Assembly (NCBI GenBank): GCA_000733355.1
Contig: JNVV01000091.1
Coordinates: 1 to 44,051 of the forward strand
Direction: 5' to 3'
Source of the DNA: Falciphora oryzae
Taxonomy: Eukaryota; Ascomycota; Sordariomycetes; Magnaporthales; Magnaporthaceae
DNA: 44,051 bases
Positions 10,096 through 21,035 of this stretch are shown piece after piece (within the stretch, counting starts at the first letter, position 1; every line of letters starts with the position of its first letter). Under the pieces are notes generated by a model. That model was not told the DNA's origin, did no database searches, and saw nothing but the letters and a program-made list of their open reading frames with translations. The position numbers and the translations under genes were made by a program.

Positions 10096-10571
10096 GTCTC
10101 CGAACGTTAGGTTCTTCATTTCTGGATTTGGGTAGAGTTCGATTTGTTTGTCGTCATATAATAGCGTCCAACATCAAGAACGGGGGAACAAACCTTGGAA
10201 TTATGGTTAAATATCCCCAGATACCTGTGTGGTAAATAACTGTTTGGTCTTTGTATATTTACGAAGATAGTTGTCATCTACGGTGCGTCGGAGCAAAAGA
10301 AGAAGCCATCACGAACATTGGCGTCCTGCCCAACACGTCCGTGCACCTGACTAATCAAATCCTGCATCGCGGGCACAATCGGGATGGAGAACTGGCTCGG
10401 CCCAGGGTTAGGGAAAGCATAAAAGTGGAGAACCGGCATGGGTCTGGGACAAGACCGTGCGTCGTGCCTGCCCCGCGCACAAATTTTCTTTTGGGCAAGA
10501 GCGACAATATTCTGACCTGTTCTCTCCCATTTCCCATTCCACACGACGACGACAAGGCCCGCGACAACCTC

Positions 10572-10650
10572 TTGACGTCTCCCTTCTTGACGTCTTTCCC
10601 CTGCGTATTTCTCTTGACGTCTTTCTCCTCGCGCCTTTCTCCTGACGTCT
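10572..10650. promoter_or_regulatory. Four TGACGTCT boxes upstream of the eL21 gene
   Basis: TGACGTCT occurs four times at about 10573, 10588, 10615 and 10643, in a pyrimidine-rich stretch ending 34 bp before the eL21 start codon. TGACGT is the half-site of CRE/ATF-type bZIP factors (TGACGTCA). Spacings are 15, 27 and 28 bp, and the flanking CTTTCTCC-like sequence also recurs, so the boxes may have spread by local duplication. They may lie in the promoter or in the 5' UTR. Confidence 0.5.
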
Positions 10651-10683
10651 TTTTCAACCACCACTCAAACACCACATTTCACG

Positions 10684-11279
10684 ATGGGTATCTCGGGTGG
10701 TCTCCGCGCCGGCACTCGGTACGCCTTCTCTCGCGACCATAGAGGGAAAGGCTCAATCAGGCTGTCTACGTACCTTCTCAGTTATTCCGTTGGTGATATT
10801 GTGGACATCAAGGCGAACGGCGCCGTCCAGAAGGGGTAAGCGACATCACAGGCGTCCAGAGGCGCGGCTGAGCGATGTGGTCCGAGAGGCGGAGGGAACC
10901 TCAGGACGGCCGAGACAGCACGCTGACAACCCGGTCTCCCGGCTTTAGCATGCCGCACAAGGTCTACCACGGCAAGACGGGCGTCGTCTACAACGTCACC
11001 AAGTCGGCCGTCGGCGTCATCATCTACAAGAAGGTCAAGCACCGGTACATCGAGAAGCGCGTCAACCTCCGCGTGGAGCACATCCAGCCCTCGCGCTCGC
11101 GCGACGACTTCCTGCGCCGCGTCAAGGAGAACGCCGCGCTCAAGCACAAGGCCAAGGCCGAGGGCACGCCCGTCCAGCTCAAGCGCCAGCCCGCCATGCC
11201 CAGGGAGGCCAGGACCGTCTCGACCGCCGACAACAAGCCCGTCACCCTCGCGCCCGTCGCGTACGAGACGACCATCTAG
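10684..11279 (+). CDS. RPL21: 60S ribosomal protein L21 (eL21)
   Basis: Two exons, 10684-10835 and 10949-11279, with a 113-bp intron (GTAAGC...TAG), giving 160 aa, the usual length for this protein. The N-terminus reads MGISGGLRAGTRYAFSRD and continues STYLLSYSVGDIVDIKANGAVQKG; after the junction it reads MPHKVYHGKTGVVYNVTKSA and VKHRYIEKRVNLRVEHIQPS, ending in YETTI. These are hallmark segments of eL21, a structural protein of the large ribosomal subunit. The intron interrupts the Gly codon before MPHK. The first exon is more divergent than the second (GISGG for the usual GHSHG, and HRGKGSIR). Pyrimidine-rich sequence and TGACGTCT boxes lie just upstream. Confidence 0.95.
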
Positions 11280-12805
11280 ACGATCGAAGCAGAGAGTCGG
11301 AGATGGATTGATGTCTGGTTTTTGGCGCAATGGGAGAACTCAAGGGTTGATAGGAGGAGGCTCTGCTACAGCTCACGGCTCTTTCTTGTTTCCTGCGGTC
11401 CGCTGAGAGGAACTCGGCGGCGGCAGGCGGTTTCTCGGTCACGACGGCGAAGTAGGGACGTTCCGGTGGTCTTGATTTTTTTGGGCGGGTGAATACACGC
11501 AGAGCTGCGTGGTGTTTATCAAAAACACGCTTTCTTGTTTTTCTTCGCAAATGAAACGGAAACAAACTTCACTGCATAGGACCAGGCGTCGGGTTTGGGG
11601 ACTGGGTCGGCCGAGGACAGTCATGACCGCCAGGCAGACTGCAACTTAGTGCCTTGACTGTGCGGAGAGCTGTCTGGCTGGCGATGTGGCATCTACTACG
11701 AGCTTTGACGGTCCCCTCTCTCCCATTCCAGGGAGAATCGGGCGCATATCAGGACGAGGTGCCTACCTAGACGAGCGTGACCGACGCGTAATTACTGATG
11801 AGATAGTCATGACAGGGACCCAATTCAGTGCAATCTGATAGGTTCCATTTCATCGTCAAAAGATCTGCGGCTCCTGGTAATAAAACAACATCTGTGCGAC
11901 ACGACGCCCAGTCCGGAGCGCGATGCGCCACACGATGAGCAAGACGGCGGCGTTGCCCCCAAGTCCAGACACATTCTTTCACGACACTCCGCTTAGAACT
12001 GGGAAGAAAACGTGCGGGAATGCAACAAGCCGAGAACTAGGTATCAAACACAAGGGGACAAAGGACAAGAAGGAACAAAACAAGAAAAAGAAAACGAAAC
12101 AGGGACGGTCATAACCGGTTCTGCTCCGGGTTACAAATTGATGGCCAACCATTTGAGGTGTGGTGTCTTCATCTGCGCTTCTCGATCGGGGTCCATGATA
12201 GGACTAGAACAGTCATTTTAGGCCACAGGACAAAGCCGGTGCAAGCGGGTGAAGAGGAAAACACAGGCTTATGTATCCCCAATCGCATGCTAATACAACA
12301 ATGTCCGTCTTCATCATGTTGTGACCAGAGGGAGAAACAGACGCAATGAACCGAACCCAACTAGATGAAAGGAGAGGCTGAGGAGCAACATAACCTGTAG
12401 TGAGCATGTTGATAGAGCAGGCGGACGGATAGGTGGGCAAGGCGGAACAGTAGATGGCGTTGATGCGAAGCAGACGAGAAAACAAAAGAGACGAGTTCAA
12501 AGAGAGAAAGCTTTCATGGACGTCGTGGGAAATCCGAGGCGTATGGTGTTCATGACACAAGGAAACGGACATCTGAGAGTACAGGAATAAAGAGTGAAAG
12601 AGTATAGGTTCTAGAGCCATGGGTTCTGTTGCGTGGTGACGGTCGCAGGACAAGGTGCAGCAGGAGACTGCGGCAAAGGATTAGGAGACTGGGAAGAAAA
12701 CGAACAAAATATATAAAAAAAAACGAACGTGAGGGTGGAAGGCAGTGACCGTCTCGATCCAAAACGGACAAGAGAACCACACCTCAAACCCTGGCTAGCT
12801 GGTCC
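11280..12805. other. Intergenic region between eL21 and apsA
   Basis: Both neighbouring genes end into this 1.5-kb spacer. It must hold their 3' UTRs. No frame here has a recognisable product, and I see no repeat, RNA gene or mobile element. Confidence 0.5.
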
Positions 12806-15800
12806 TCAGGCCCTAGAGCCAACGGTACCCATGGGAGCTGTCGTTGACGGCTGGCCGGTGTGCGAGTGGTTGTGGTGAGCATGGCTGCCTCGCTTAGTGA
12901 GAGTAGCCACGTCGTGTTTTCCTGGAGGACAAAAGAAACAGTCAGCTAAATGTATGTTCACATCTGGCGAAGCAAAGAATGGCATGACCCACCATCGCAG
13001 CAGGCTCGAACGTTCTCGAGCCGCGCAGCCTCCCGGTCCTGTGCCTCGTACATGGCCCTGAGGTCCTCGGCGCTGTCGTGCACCTCGCTCGCCTCATAGA
13101 TGGATCGTTCATGGGCGCCGACGCTCCTGCTCCGCAGGCTTCCCAGCTGGCTCGATCGCCAGTAGCCGCTCAGGCGGCTCAGCGTCCCTAGCGAAGGCCG
13201 CTGCTCCTTCTTCTTCTGAGGCGATGGCATCAAGGTCGGCACGTCCAGAGACACGTTGACCATGGCCGGGGATTCGTTGCGCGTCGTGCGTGAGTTGTAC
13301 GACGACAGCGAGGGCGGGGCCCGCATCGACGCGCGGGTGCCCATGACTGGGCGCCGCCCCACCTGCGGGTTGAATTCGTCGACGTCCTCACTCGTGATGT
13401 GCTCGGCAATCTCCTCGGTGTCGGCCTGCCCTTCGACGTCGGTGCGGAGCAGCAGGTACGAGAGCGCGTTGAACCACGTCTCGTGGCGCTGGCCCGTGGT
13501 GCACGTGAACTTGATGGTGCGGCCGGGCGACAGGATGACCAGGCTCTTGCGGTGCAGGCCCGGGGGCATGGGGTTGTCGTCCGTGACCACCCGGACGGCC
13601 TCGATGGGCACGCTCTTGGCCCGCAGCTCGGAGCGGCCGGCCGACGACGGGTCGCGGTCGCTCCAGTACAGCGTCCGGGTGTAGGGATGCACCCAGAAAT
13701 AGCGCCGGTGGCGGTTCTCCGACATCTCCCCGCGCCCGGCCTTGCGCGTGTACTTCCACAGGTACTCGCCGATCATGGTCTGTGTGATGGCCTGGATCAT
13801 GCGGGGATCCGTGTTGGGACCGAACCCGTGGCTGTCCTGGCCCGCCATGCCGTTCTGCATGTTGAACCGCGCATCCACCTCCGAGGCAAACGACGAGATC
13901 GACGACTGCCTACTATGCGCCGTGATACGCGTGGGGCTAGGATACACCTCGGCAGTCCCAAGAGCCGAGTTGGATCTGACGGGCTTCGGCGTCGGCGTCC
14001 CGCGTCCCGACGTGGCCGAGACGGGGGAAAGCGGGTGGGGGCCGCTGGGGGTGCGCGGCCGGAACGAGGCGTTACGATAGGCCGAAGCTGGCAGCAGCGG
14101 CGGGCCCATGGTGCCAATGGTGCCGCCTCCGCCGCCCGACGAGTTGCTCCGCGCAGCCTCGATAGCCTGCTTGTGGTTGGGGGGCAAGGGCGGCAGCGCC
14201 GCGGCCTGGAACGAGCCCCGGCTTGCAGCACTTCCGGGCCGTCTCGGCGGCGCCATGTCGGTTTCAAAGGTCCCATCTGCGGGCTTGATCTTGTGGTGGA
14301 TGACGCTGCCGACGCTCTCCTGCGAGCGCCGCACCCGCACAGTCCCAGGAGTGCCTACACTCGTGCCGAAAGAGTCGTTCCGTCGGTGCCCAGCCTCGGG
14401 GCTGCCGGCTTTGGTCCTCAAGCGCAGGATATGGTCGATGGCATCAGCTGTCAGAGACGTCTGAGCTCCTTGGTCCGCCGTCGGGGCGGCCTGCTTCCGG
14501 ACAGACCTGGCGTTGGGGTTGGTCGAGAGTTCCTTGAGCGGCCTTTGGGACTCTGGGGTCTCGGCGGTCGGAGAGCCGCTGATGGACTGGCGTGTCTCAT
14601 CCTCGGCAATGATGGGCGACTCCGGTGCCTTGCCCTTGCCCTTGGCCCGACCGACTGCAAAAATGGCGTTGGTGGGAGTTCTAGGCATGTCTTCGTCGCG
14701 GGACAGCATGAAGCCATTACGTTTCGGGCTTGGGGAAGGAGCGGGACGGGTATCCACCGATGTGACGACGCCAGAGTAGCCGAGCTGAGGAGCCAAGGGC
14801 CCGAGGTCGGTGGACTCGACCGGCTCCACATGCTCAGCCGAGATAGGTGACAGCGACAGACCGGGCAGAGGAGGCTCGGTGGGGCTGACGGGCTCGACGT
14901 GCTGCGCAGCAATTGCAGATATGGACAGCGCAGGAGCCGGGAGATCGGGCTCGGCACGGGGGTCGAGGCCCTGTGCCACAATTGGGGACAAGGCAAAGGT
15001 CGGCGGGAGGGTTTCGGGCTCGGCAGACGGCTCCAGTCCCTCTGCCTGGATCGGCGAGAATGCAAGCATAGGCGCAGGAGTCTCGGGCTCGGCGCGGGGC
15101 TCCAGAGCTTGTGCCTGGATCTGGGATAGGGCGAGGACTGGATAGACGGGAGGCGCCGCGACCTCGACGATCGGTACCACGTCCTGGGTCTGTATCTCCG
15201 AGAACGACAGCGGCTCTGGGACAGGAGCCACCTGTAGCTGTTCTGTTTGCACTGGAGCCACCTCGTACTGCGTCTGAACGTCAGAGAACCCGAGAGTGAC
15301 TGGGATGGCTTCGACCTCGATCGGTACGGCCGCCAGGAGCCCCACGGGCGAGGCAGCAACTTCCGGTTCTGGCTCGGCGATGGGCACGACCTCTTCGGCA
15401 GCAATAGCAGAAATGCTAAAAGGAGGAGCCGGAACTGCCGGTGACTCGGCCTCACGCCGAGGCTCAACATGTTCCATCTGGATGGAGGAAAGCACGAGTG
15501 CGGGAGGCGCCGGGAACAGTTCCACAGGCTCGCTGATAGGCTCTATTTCTGCGACCTGGATTGTGGACATGTTGAAATGAGTGGGAGGAGGAAGTATGAC
15601 AGGTTCGGCGCGGGGCTCGATATCTTCGACCCGGATACCCGACAGGCTCAGAGAAATAGGGGTCGGTGGAATGACCCCAGGCTCGCAGGTCGGCTCAACG
15701 CACTCGGCCTGGATGGCTGAAATTCTCAGAGCAGGTGGCGGAACTTCAGGCTCGATGACGGGCTCGACATGCTCGGTTCGAAGTCCAGAGATGCGGAGAG

Positions 15801-18514
15801 TCGGCGGGGGAACCTCGGGCTCGCTAACGGGCTCGACGTGTTCCGTCTGGATGCCCGAGATGCTGAGGGTGGGCGGGAGGACCCCGGGCTCGCTCACCGG
15901 CTCGACGTCCTCCGCCAGTATGTAGGACATGGTGAGGGAGACTGGCGGGGCTAGGATTGGAATGGGGAGAGCGCCAATTCGAGGGGGCGATGTGGGCGGG
16001 GAGGGGAACTGGGCAAGCTCCTCCTCCATGTCGGGATCATGCTGTGCGCCTGCGTCGCTGTAGGCAAACGTCGATGTAGATACCGGTCGCGAGCGCTGGC
16101 CGTGCTGGTCCCTAATCTCTAGCCACGACATTCCAGGGTCCTCGGGCGGCGCGGGAACGACCGAGTCCATCGACAACGGCCGCTCGCTGAAGACTGCCCC
16201 GGCGTCGGGCGAGTCAGGCGAGTCCGACACCAGACGGACCTCCACGGGCTCTGTCATCATGCCACTATCGACCATGACCACCTTGGGCAGTGGGGGGACT
16301 TCGGGAGGCGGCGAACGCCTCCGTCGGCCGAACGAGGCAGGGGTCATAGACCGTACGCTGCGTCTGCTCGGGGTGGCCACCAGAGACTCGTCGTCGCTCC
16401 CGTCAAAGTCTCCCAGCTCAGCAAAGAGGCTCTGTCCGGCAGCTTGCGGCGTACCAGATACGCTACTCGTGGCGAAGCTGGCAGGACTGCTCTGGAACGC
16501 GGGCTCTTCGCTGGCCTGCCTCGAGCGGCGGTTCGAGAGAGTACCGCGACTGAGTCGGATGCGCATCTTCTGGGAGGGCAGAGCGGTGGGAGTCTTGACA
16601 CTGGACACCGAGTAGTCATCCTCGTCCGCCGAAGTGGACGCCGTGCTGTGGTACGAGTATCGGGTCTGGCTCTGCGCCAGTCCCAGGGAAGGCGGACGCC
16701 TCAATCGGCCCAAGCCCCTAGACGCACCCTCGGTTTCCGTGGCCGCGTCGTCGTCGCTCAGCTCCTCGGCACCAGTCTGGAAGTCCTCCGTCTCGGTAGC
16801 ACGCTCGTCGTTGGCCGTCTCGAATGCGCCGTCACTCGTCTCGTGCGCCGTCTCGAAGTGATCACTGGACTCTAGGACCGCGGGCATTTCCGTCGTCGGG
16901 AGCACGTTGCGCTGGGCAGGCGCACGGGTGGGGCTCGAGGGTTCGCCGGCCTGATCCTCCCAGTCGGGATCGTCGAGGCAGATGTCACTGCGGCTGGCGC
17001 GGACCCCGCCGAGCTGGCCCGGCTTCAGGGGTTTCTTGAACTCACGAGAGTCCACCTTGCGGTTGCGGCGGGTCGAGTTGTTGGATGGGTCGCCTCTCAT
17101 GCGCTCCATCTCGTCGCGGAGATCCTGGACAATGCGCTTCAGCTCCAGCTTCTCGGTCTTCTCGCGGTGGTTGTTGGCCCTCAGGCTTTGAATGGTTCGC
17201 TGGGCGTGGTGTAGAGACGTCTTGAGCGTTTCGGACTCCAACATGGGGTGACGCGGCGTGCCTTTGACGGGCGAAGGCGGGGGCGAGTGCTCAGGAGTGG
17301 CGTTGTCCGTCGCCGTTTCCAAGTCCTCGTCACTCATTCCCAGATTGACATCCCGCTCCAGCGTCCTCCCTCTCTGGGTGGAGAAGGCCTTGGCGAGCTC
17401 CTGATTCTGGCTCGTGAGATCCTCGATCTTGCGCTGCATGGCAGATCTCTCGCTCTCGGCCATGACCATGTTGCGCTTGACGGTGCCCAGCTCAATATCG
17501 TGGTGCTTGACGGCGGCAGCGTGCTCGTCCACGAGCTTCGAGTACGTCACCTTGATCTCATCCAGCTCTCTCTGCGTCGAGTTCTTCTCGGCCTGCAGGA
17601 CGTTGAGGGCCTGAGTCAACTTCTTCTCGCGCTCGGACGCCTCCTTCTGCGAGGCGATGAGCTCGTGTAACTGCGTCTCGAGATTCCAGTTCTCATCCTT
17701 GTAGCGGTGCTCGTTCTCGTCCAGGCTCTTGACACGCTGTTGGAAGTTCTCGGCATCAAGCTCCAGCTTTGACTTCTCCAGCTTGATGTCTCTGAGCTCC
17801 TCATCCCGTTCGGCAAGCAGCGACTGCAGGTTACGGACTTGGGATATAAGAGACGTGCTGATCTCGGCCGCGAACTCGATATCGTGGATTCGATTCGCCG
17901 GCTGGTTGCGCAACTTGCGGTTTGGCACGCTCAGCTTGGTCGGAGAGCCCGTAGCTTGGCTTTCGAACTTGGACGGACTCACAGAGCGCTAGGAAGGAGG
18001 TCAGCACATTTGCATCGTGAGTTTCTCCGAGGTAGCAAGAGTGTCGTGCACATACCCTGCCACCCTTTCCTTCTGGGGCGAACGGTGAGCCCGCAGCAGC
18101 CTCGTTGCTTGGTATCCTCTGCTTGGGAAGCAGGGTCCTGGAGGTCTCTCTGGTCACCTCGCTATAGTCCCGCTCGAGATCTACGAGCGTCTTCTTGAGT
18201 TCAGGCGGCACCTCCTCTTCGGCCTGGAGCTGCTCCACCTCTTTCATCTGCTCCTCAATCTGCCTGCGGTGTTCGACCAGCGCGGTGCCAGACTTGCCCA
18301 CTTCTTCCAGTTTGCGATTCGTCTCGAGCAAATGAGCCTGGAGGGCTCGCTTTGCCTGTTCTGCGGAGGTCCCGGCGCCGAAGGAGAATATCTGCGGATC
18401 GAGCGTGGAATAGCGAAGATGCCTGGCGGTGCTAGGCGGGTTCGCCACAGACACGAAGGGGTCGTCGCCTCCTCCCACCCCGGAGGGTTGGGGAGAGGCC
18501 ATTGAATTCGCCAT
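12806..18514 (-). CDS. apsA: ApsA/Num1-like cortical anchor with PH domain
   Basis: Three exons: 18514-18056, 17988-12993 and 12921-12806, with introns of 67 and 71 bp, encoding 1856 aa. The N-terminal ~370 residues are rich in coiled coil (for example LLETNRKLEEVGKSG and NLQSLLAERDEELRD). A long acidic, disordered centre follows. Residues ~840-1230 carry about 16 imperfect repeats of 20-25 residues of the type PPTLSISGIQTEHVEPVSEP. A PH domain spans ~1550-1670 (GEYLWKYTRKAGRG, RRYFWVHPYTRTLYWSD, IKFTCTTGQRHETWFNAL). The C-terminus (RACCDGKHDV, then a His-rich tail) is restored only by splicing the last intron. Family members bind cortical membrane and anchor dynein for nuclear positioning and mitochondria. 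The first ATG, MANSMASP, starts directly before the conserved coiled coil. A. nidulans ApsA is of similar size. Confidence 0.92.
14760..15935 (-). repeat. Intragenic repeat array in apsA
   Basis: About 16 in-frame imperfect units encode the pattern [S/A]-x-I-x-[A/T]-E-x-V-E-P-x-[S/A]-E-P-x-x-P-P-x-x. At DNA level the units share GGCTCGAC(G/A)TG and GGCTCG blocks on the plus strand. The repeats are diverged, not identical, so the array looks old. S. cerevisiae Num1 also carries a central repeat array, but of different sequence and unit length. Copy number may vary between strains. Confidence 0.85.
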
Positions 18515-20189
18515 CGTGGACGAATCGGCGTCTTGTTGCGCCCAGCAAGCTACTGGGGCATAAAAAGCATGCGACTGATCCCAGAAAGGGGGCCTGGTGA
18601 ACGAGAGAAAAAAGAAAGAAAAAAGGAAGGCGAAGAAAAAAAATCAAGGGGACAGCAAGTAGCTGAGCGATTGGCACCAGGAGCCCAGCGGGACAACCCT
18701 AACCGGATCCGGCGCGGAGCTCTCCCTCTTTTTCCCTTTGTTTTTGGTTTTGGCTATCCCCACCCCAAAGTAAGCCGACTCCGAGCCAGGTAGGTCGCTA
18801 GTTAGAACCTAGGATGTAGGTGGTCTCCAAGATACCTGCAGCTGGGTTAGGGTGAACGCAGGCCCGGCTGCTTCGCAGATAGGAAATGCCGGGCGATGCT
18901 GAAATGGAGATCGCGAAATCGACCAAAGAAGTAGAAGAAAAATCAAGGCAACGAGAGTGAAGGCGGGAGCCGATCGGGGAGCACGAGGTGCCGCGTTCAG
19001 GTCGGGCGTAGGTTGTTTTTGTGGGTGTGCGGTCCTATCGGGCTGGCGAGGCTGGAATGTTTACGTCCAGCGACGCCCTGGGCTTCAAGGACAGTAGACG
19101 CGACCAAGACCCGGCGCAGGGAGTGTGCAGTGGCGTGGTGGGTATGTGGTGGGTGGTGCTGCAGCTAGCACGGCAAGCTTCGTGCTTGCTGTCCGGTGCT
19201 GTGCGTGTGCGTCGGCCTGGACAGGCGATGGCTGGTTGTGGTGGATCCAGCGGCTTTGTTATGGTGTGTGGGCACTGTGGGTTGACCAGCTTTTTGCGCG
19301 GTGCGGGGCGCCTGTGATTCGACGCGCCAGATGACACAAGCCTGGACAAGCAGAGGAAATTGTTCCACGGGGCGACCAAACAAATTTCAGCGAGTGACCC
19401 GGTGTAAACAAACGGGGATGTGCCGGCCGGAGGGAGAAGAGGGCGCAGGCAAAAAGAGACGGAGAGAGTGACGCGAACAAATTAAGGTAGCTCCAGGAAT
19501 GGAGGACAAAGAAGGTCAGATATTATTACGATTATGCTGCCCGCCCCATCCAAATCGAAGACAAGCCACCCCATCAAGGAAAGGATGGACAGGTCATCGA
19601 AGCCGGACGAACGAGGAACTAAAAATGAAAGGAGTGTTGCACGGGGGCTGCTCGGCACGGTTGGTCGCGTCTTGAGCTGGTCTCGCGGGAAGACAACGAA
19701 CGGCGGGGACGGGGAGGATGGGAGAAAGGAAGAGGGAGAAAGGGGCCGAGAAAAACAGAACCAGTGAGAAAGAGGACATCCCGCATACGGAAGTCAACAA
19801 ACCAAGAGTCAACGGCGCGAGCTGGTATCCGGCTGTGTGAGTCGAGGTGGAGATGTGCTGTGGGCCTGTGGGACCTCCTCCAAGCTCTCGCTCTCTGGAC
19901 GGCGGGACCGATGCAAGGATCTCCATGGCAGTAATTACTGAGTAAACACAAGGGGCCTCCTGTGCTCCTCCTTGGTCTCTGGTGCATTGTATCTACGTCT
20001 GACCGATGAAGGCCTCATCGCCAGTCACAACTGCAATGGCGACGGGCCTGAAACATCGACTGCTGAATGGTGGCAATTCGACCAAGCTACCGCCCAGGCC
20101 TTGCTCGCTTGGGCAAGGTCGCGGCGGCTGTCTGACGCGACATCGGCACGCCCATGCCCCTGTGATTGCCGTCATACAAACGAGACATT
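18515..20189. other. Upstream region of apsA
   Basis: No gene is supported. Just upstream of the apsA start, 18600-18660 is strongly purine-rich on the plus strand, which makes a pyrimidine tract in the sense strand of apsA, typical of fungal promoters and leaders. From about 20030 the plus strand may contain further decayed sequence leading into the HRD3 fragment. Confidence 0.45.
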
Positions 20190-21035
20190 TGACAGCGCGG
20201 GCTGGACCGGGACTTCAAGGCCGCCCGCAAGTATTTCCTCAAGGTCGTCGCCAAGTTCTGGAAGGACGAGCGGGCCGTGGAAAACGCCGCACCTCAGCTC
20301 GATAGGGTCGCGGGCAAGGCGGCGGCTACCTGGGGAGAATTTACATGAGGGGCGAGGGAATCGAGCAGAATATGGAGGGCCCGCGATTAATACAACCGTG
20401 GCATCGCTCAAAGAAACGCTCAATCGCAGTACGGCCTGCTGCTGATGGGCGGGCACGGTGTTTCGCCCGCTGCCCAGGACTCGCTTTACCTAAATCAGGG
20501 CGGACCCGAAAACCTGCGCGTCGCCAACGACTGCTTCGAGCAGGCGGCGAGGTACGGAAACCTCGAGGCGCACTACTGCTTGGCCGAAATGATTTCGCAT
20601 AGCGTGGGCAGAAATAGGAGCTGCAGCCAAGCACTCTCCTTCTACCGAAGCTGACCAGGCTCTCGACGACGGGGGCTCAAAACCGCGTTCCTGCAGTACC
20701 TGGGTGCCGCCGAGCAGGGCTACGAGCTTGCGCAAAGCAACGTGGCCCACCTGCTGGATAAACAGACCTCCCGTTTGCCACTCCCGAGCTGGCTAACCAG
20801 GCGGACGCCGCGGCCGAGCCTCCTCGGGAACCCGTCGCTCGGTTTGATCTACCGGATAAGGTTATTTCGGCAGGGCAACATCGATTCCTTGGTGAAGATG
20901 GGCGACTACTACCTGGCCGGTGTCGGGGCCGACGCAGATGTCGACAAAGCTGTCCAGTGCTACACGGGTGCGGCTGACTGCCACCAGAGCGCCCAGGCGC
21001 TGTATAACCTAGGTTGGATGCATGACAGCGTGCCG
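20190..21035 (+). pseudogene. HRD3: HRD3/SEL1L fragment, frameshifted
   Basis: The stretch reads as the C-terminal Sel1-repeat part of Hrd3, the lumenal adaptor of the HRD1 ER-associated degradation ligase. Pieces in order, in changing frames: QRGLDRDFKAARKYFLKV, RIYMRGEGIEQNMEG, SQYGLLLMGGHGVS, LRVANDCFEQAARYGNLEAH, QYLGAAEQGYELAQSNVAHL, LLGNPSLGLIYRI, GNIDSLVKMGDYYLAGVGAD and SAQALYNLGWMH. At least four frame changes or stops separate them. Similarity fades after about 21035, so the C-terminal ~150 residues and membrane anchor are absent, as is the N-terminal half. A functional HRD3 is expected elsewhere in the genome. The fragment is well preserved between lesions, so its decay is recent or its insertion was. 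Confidence 0.85.

Larger units (their letters stand above)
7737..10571. other. Gene-poor region with coding remnants
   Basis: The first few hundred bases are the 5' side of the zinc-finger gene. The rest holds a probable pseudogene remnant at 8290-8890 and a repeat block at 9736-10095, listed separately. A minus-strand open stretch at 9354-9617 (87 codons, containing GDNVQLLGGGASNLTVWI and an Ala/Pro-rich tail) reads like protein but matches no family I know. Nothing else is supported. Confidence 0.5.

Noticed and set aside
12958..12992. apsA ending in CDGGSCHSLLRQM at 12958
   Set aside because: This is read-through of an intron. Splicing 12993 to 12921 restores the conserved RACCDGKHDV end and a longer His-rich tail.
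13399..14850. Open frame of 483 codons on the plus strand, antisense to apsA
   Set aside because: It lies wholly within the apsA exon, is rich in Arg/Gly as expected of a shadow frame in GC-rich DNA, and shows no domain.
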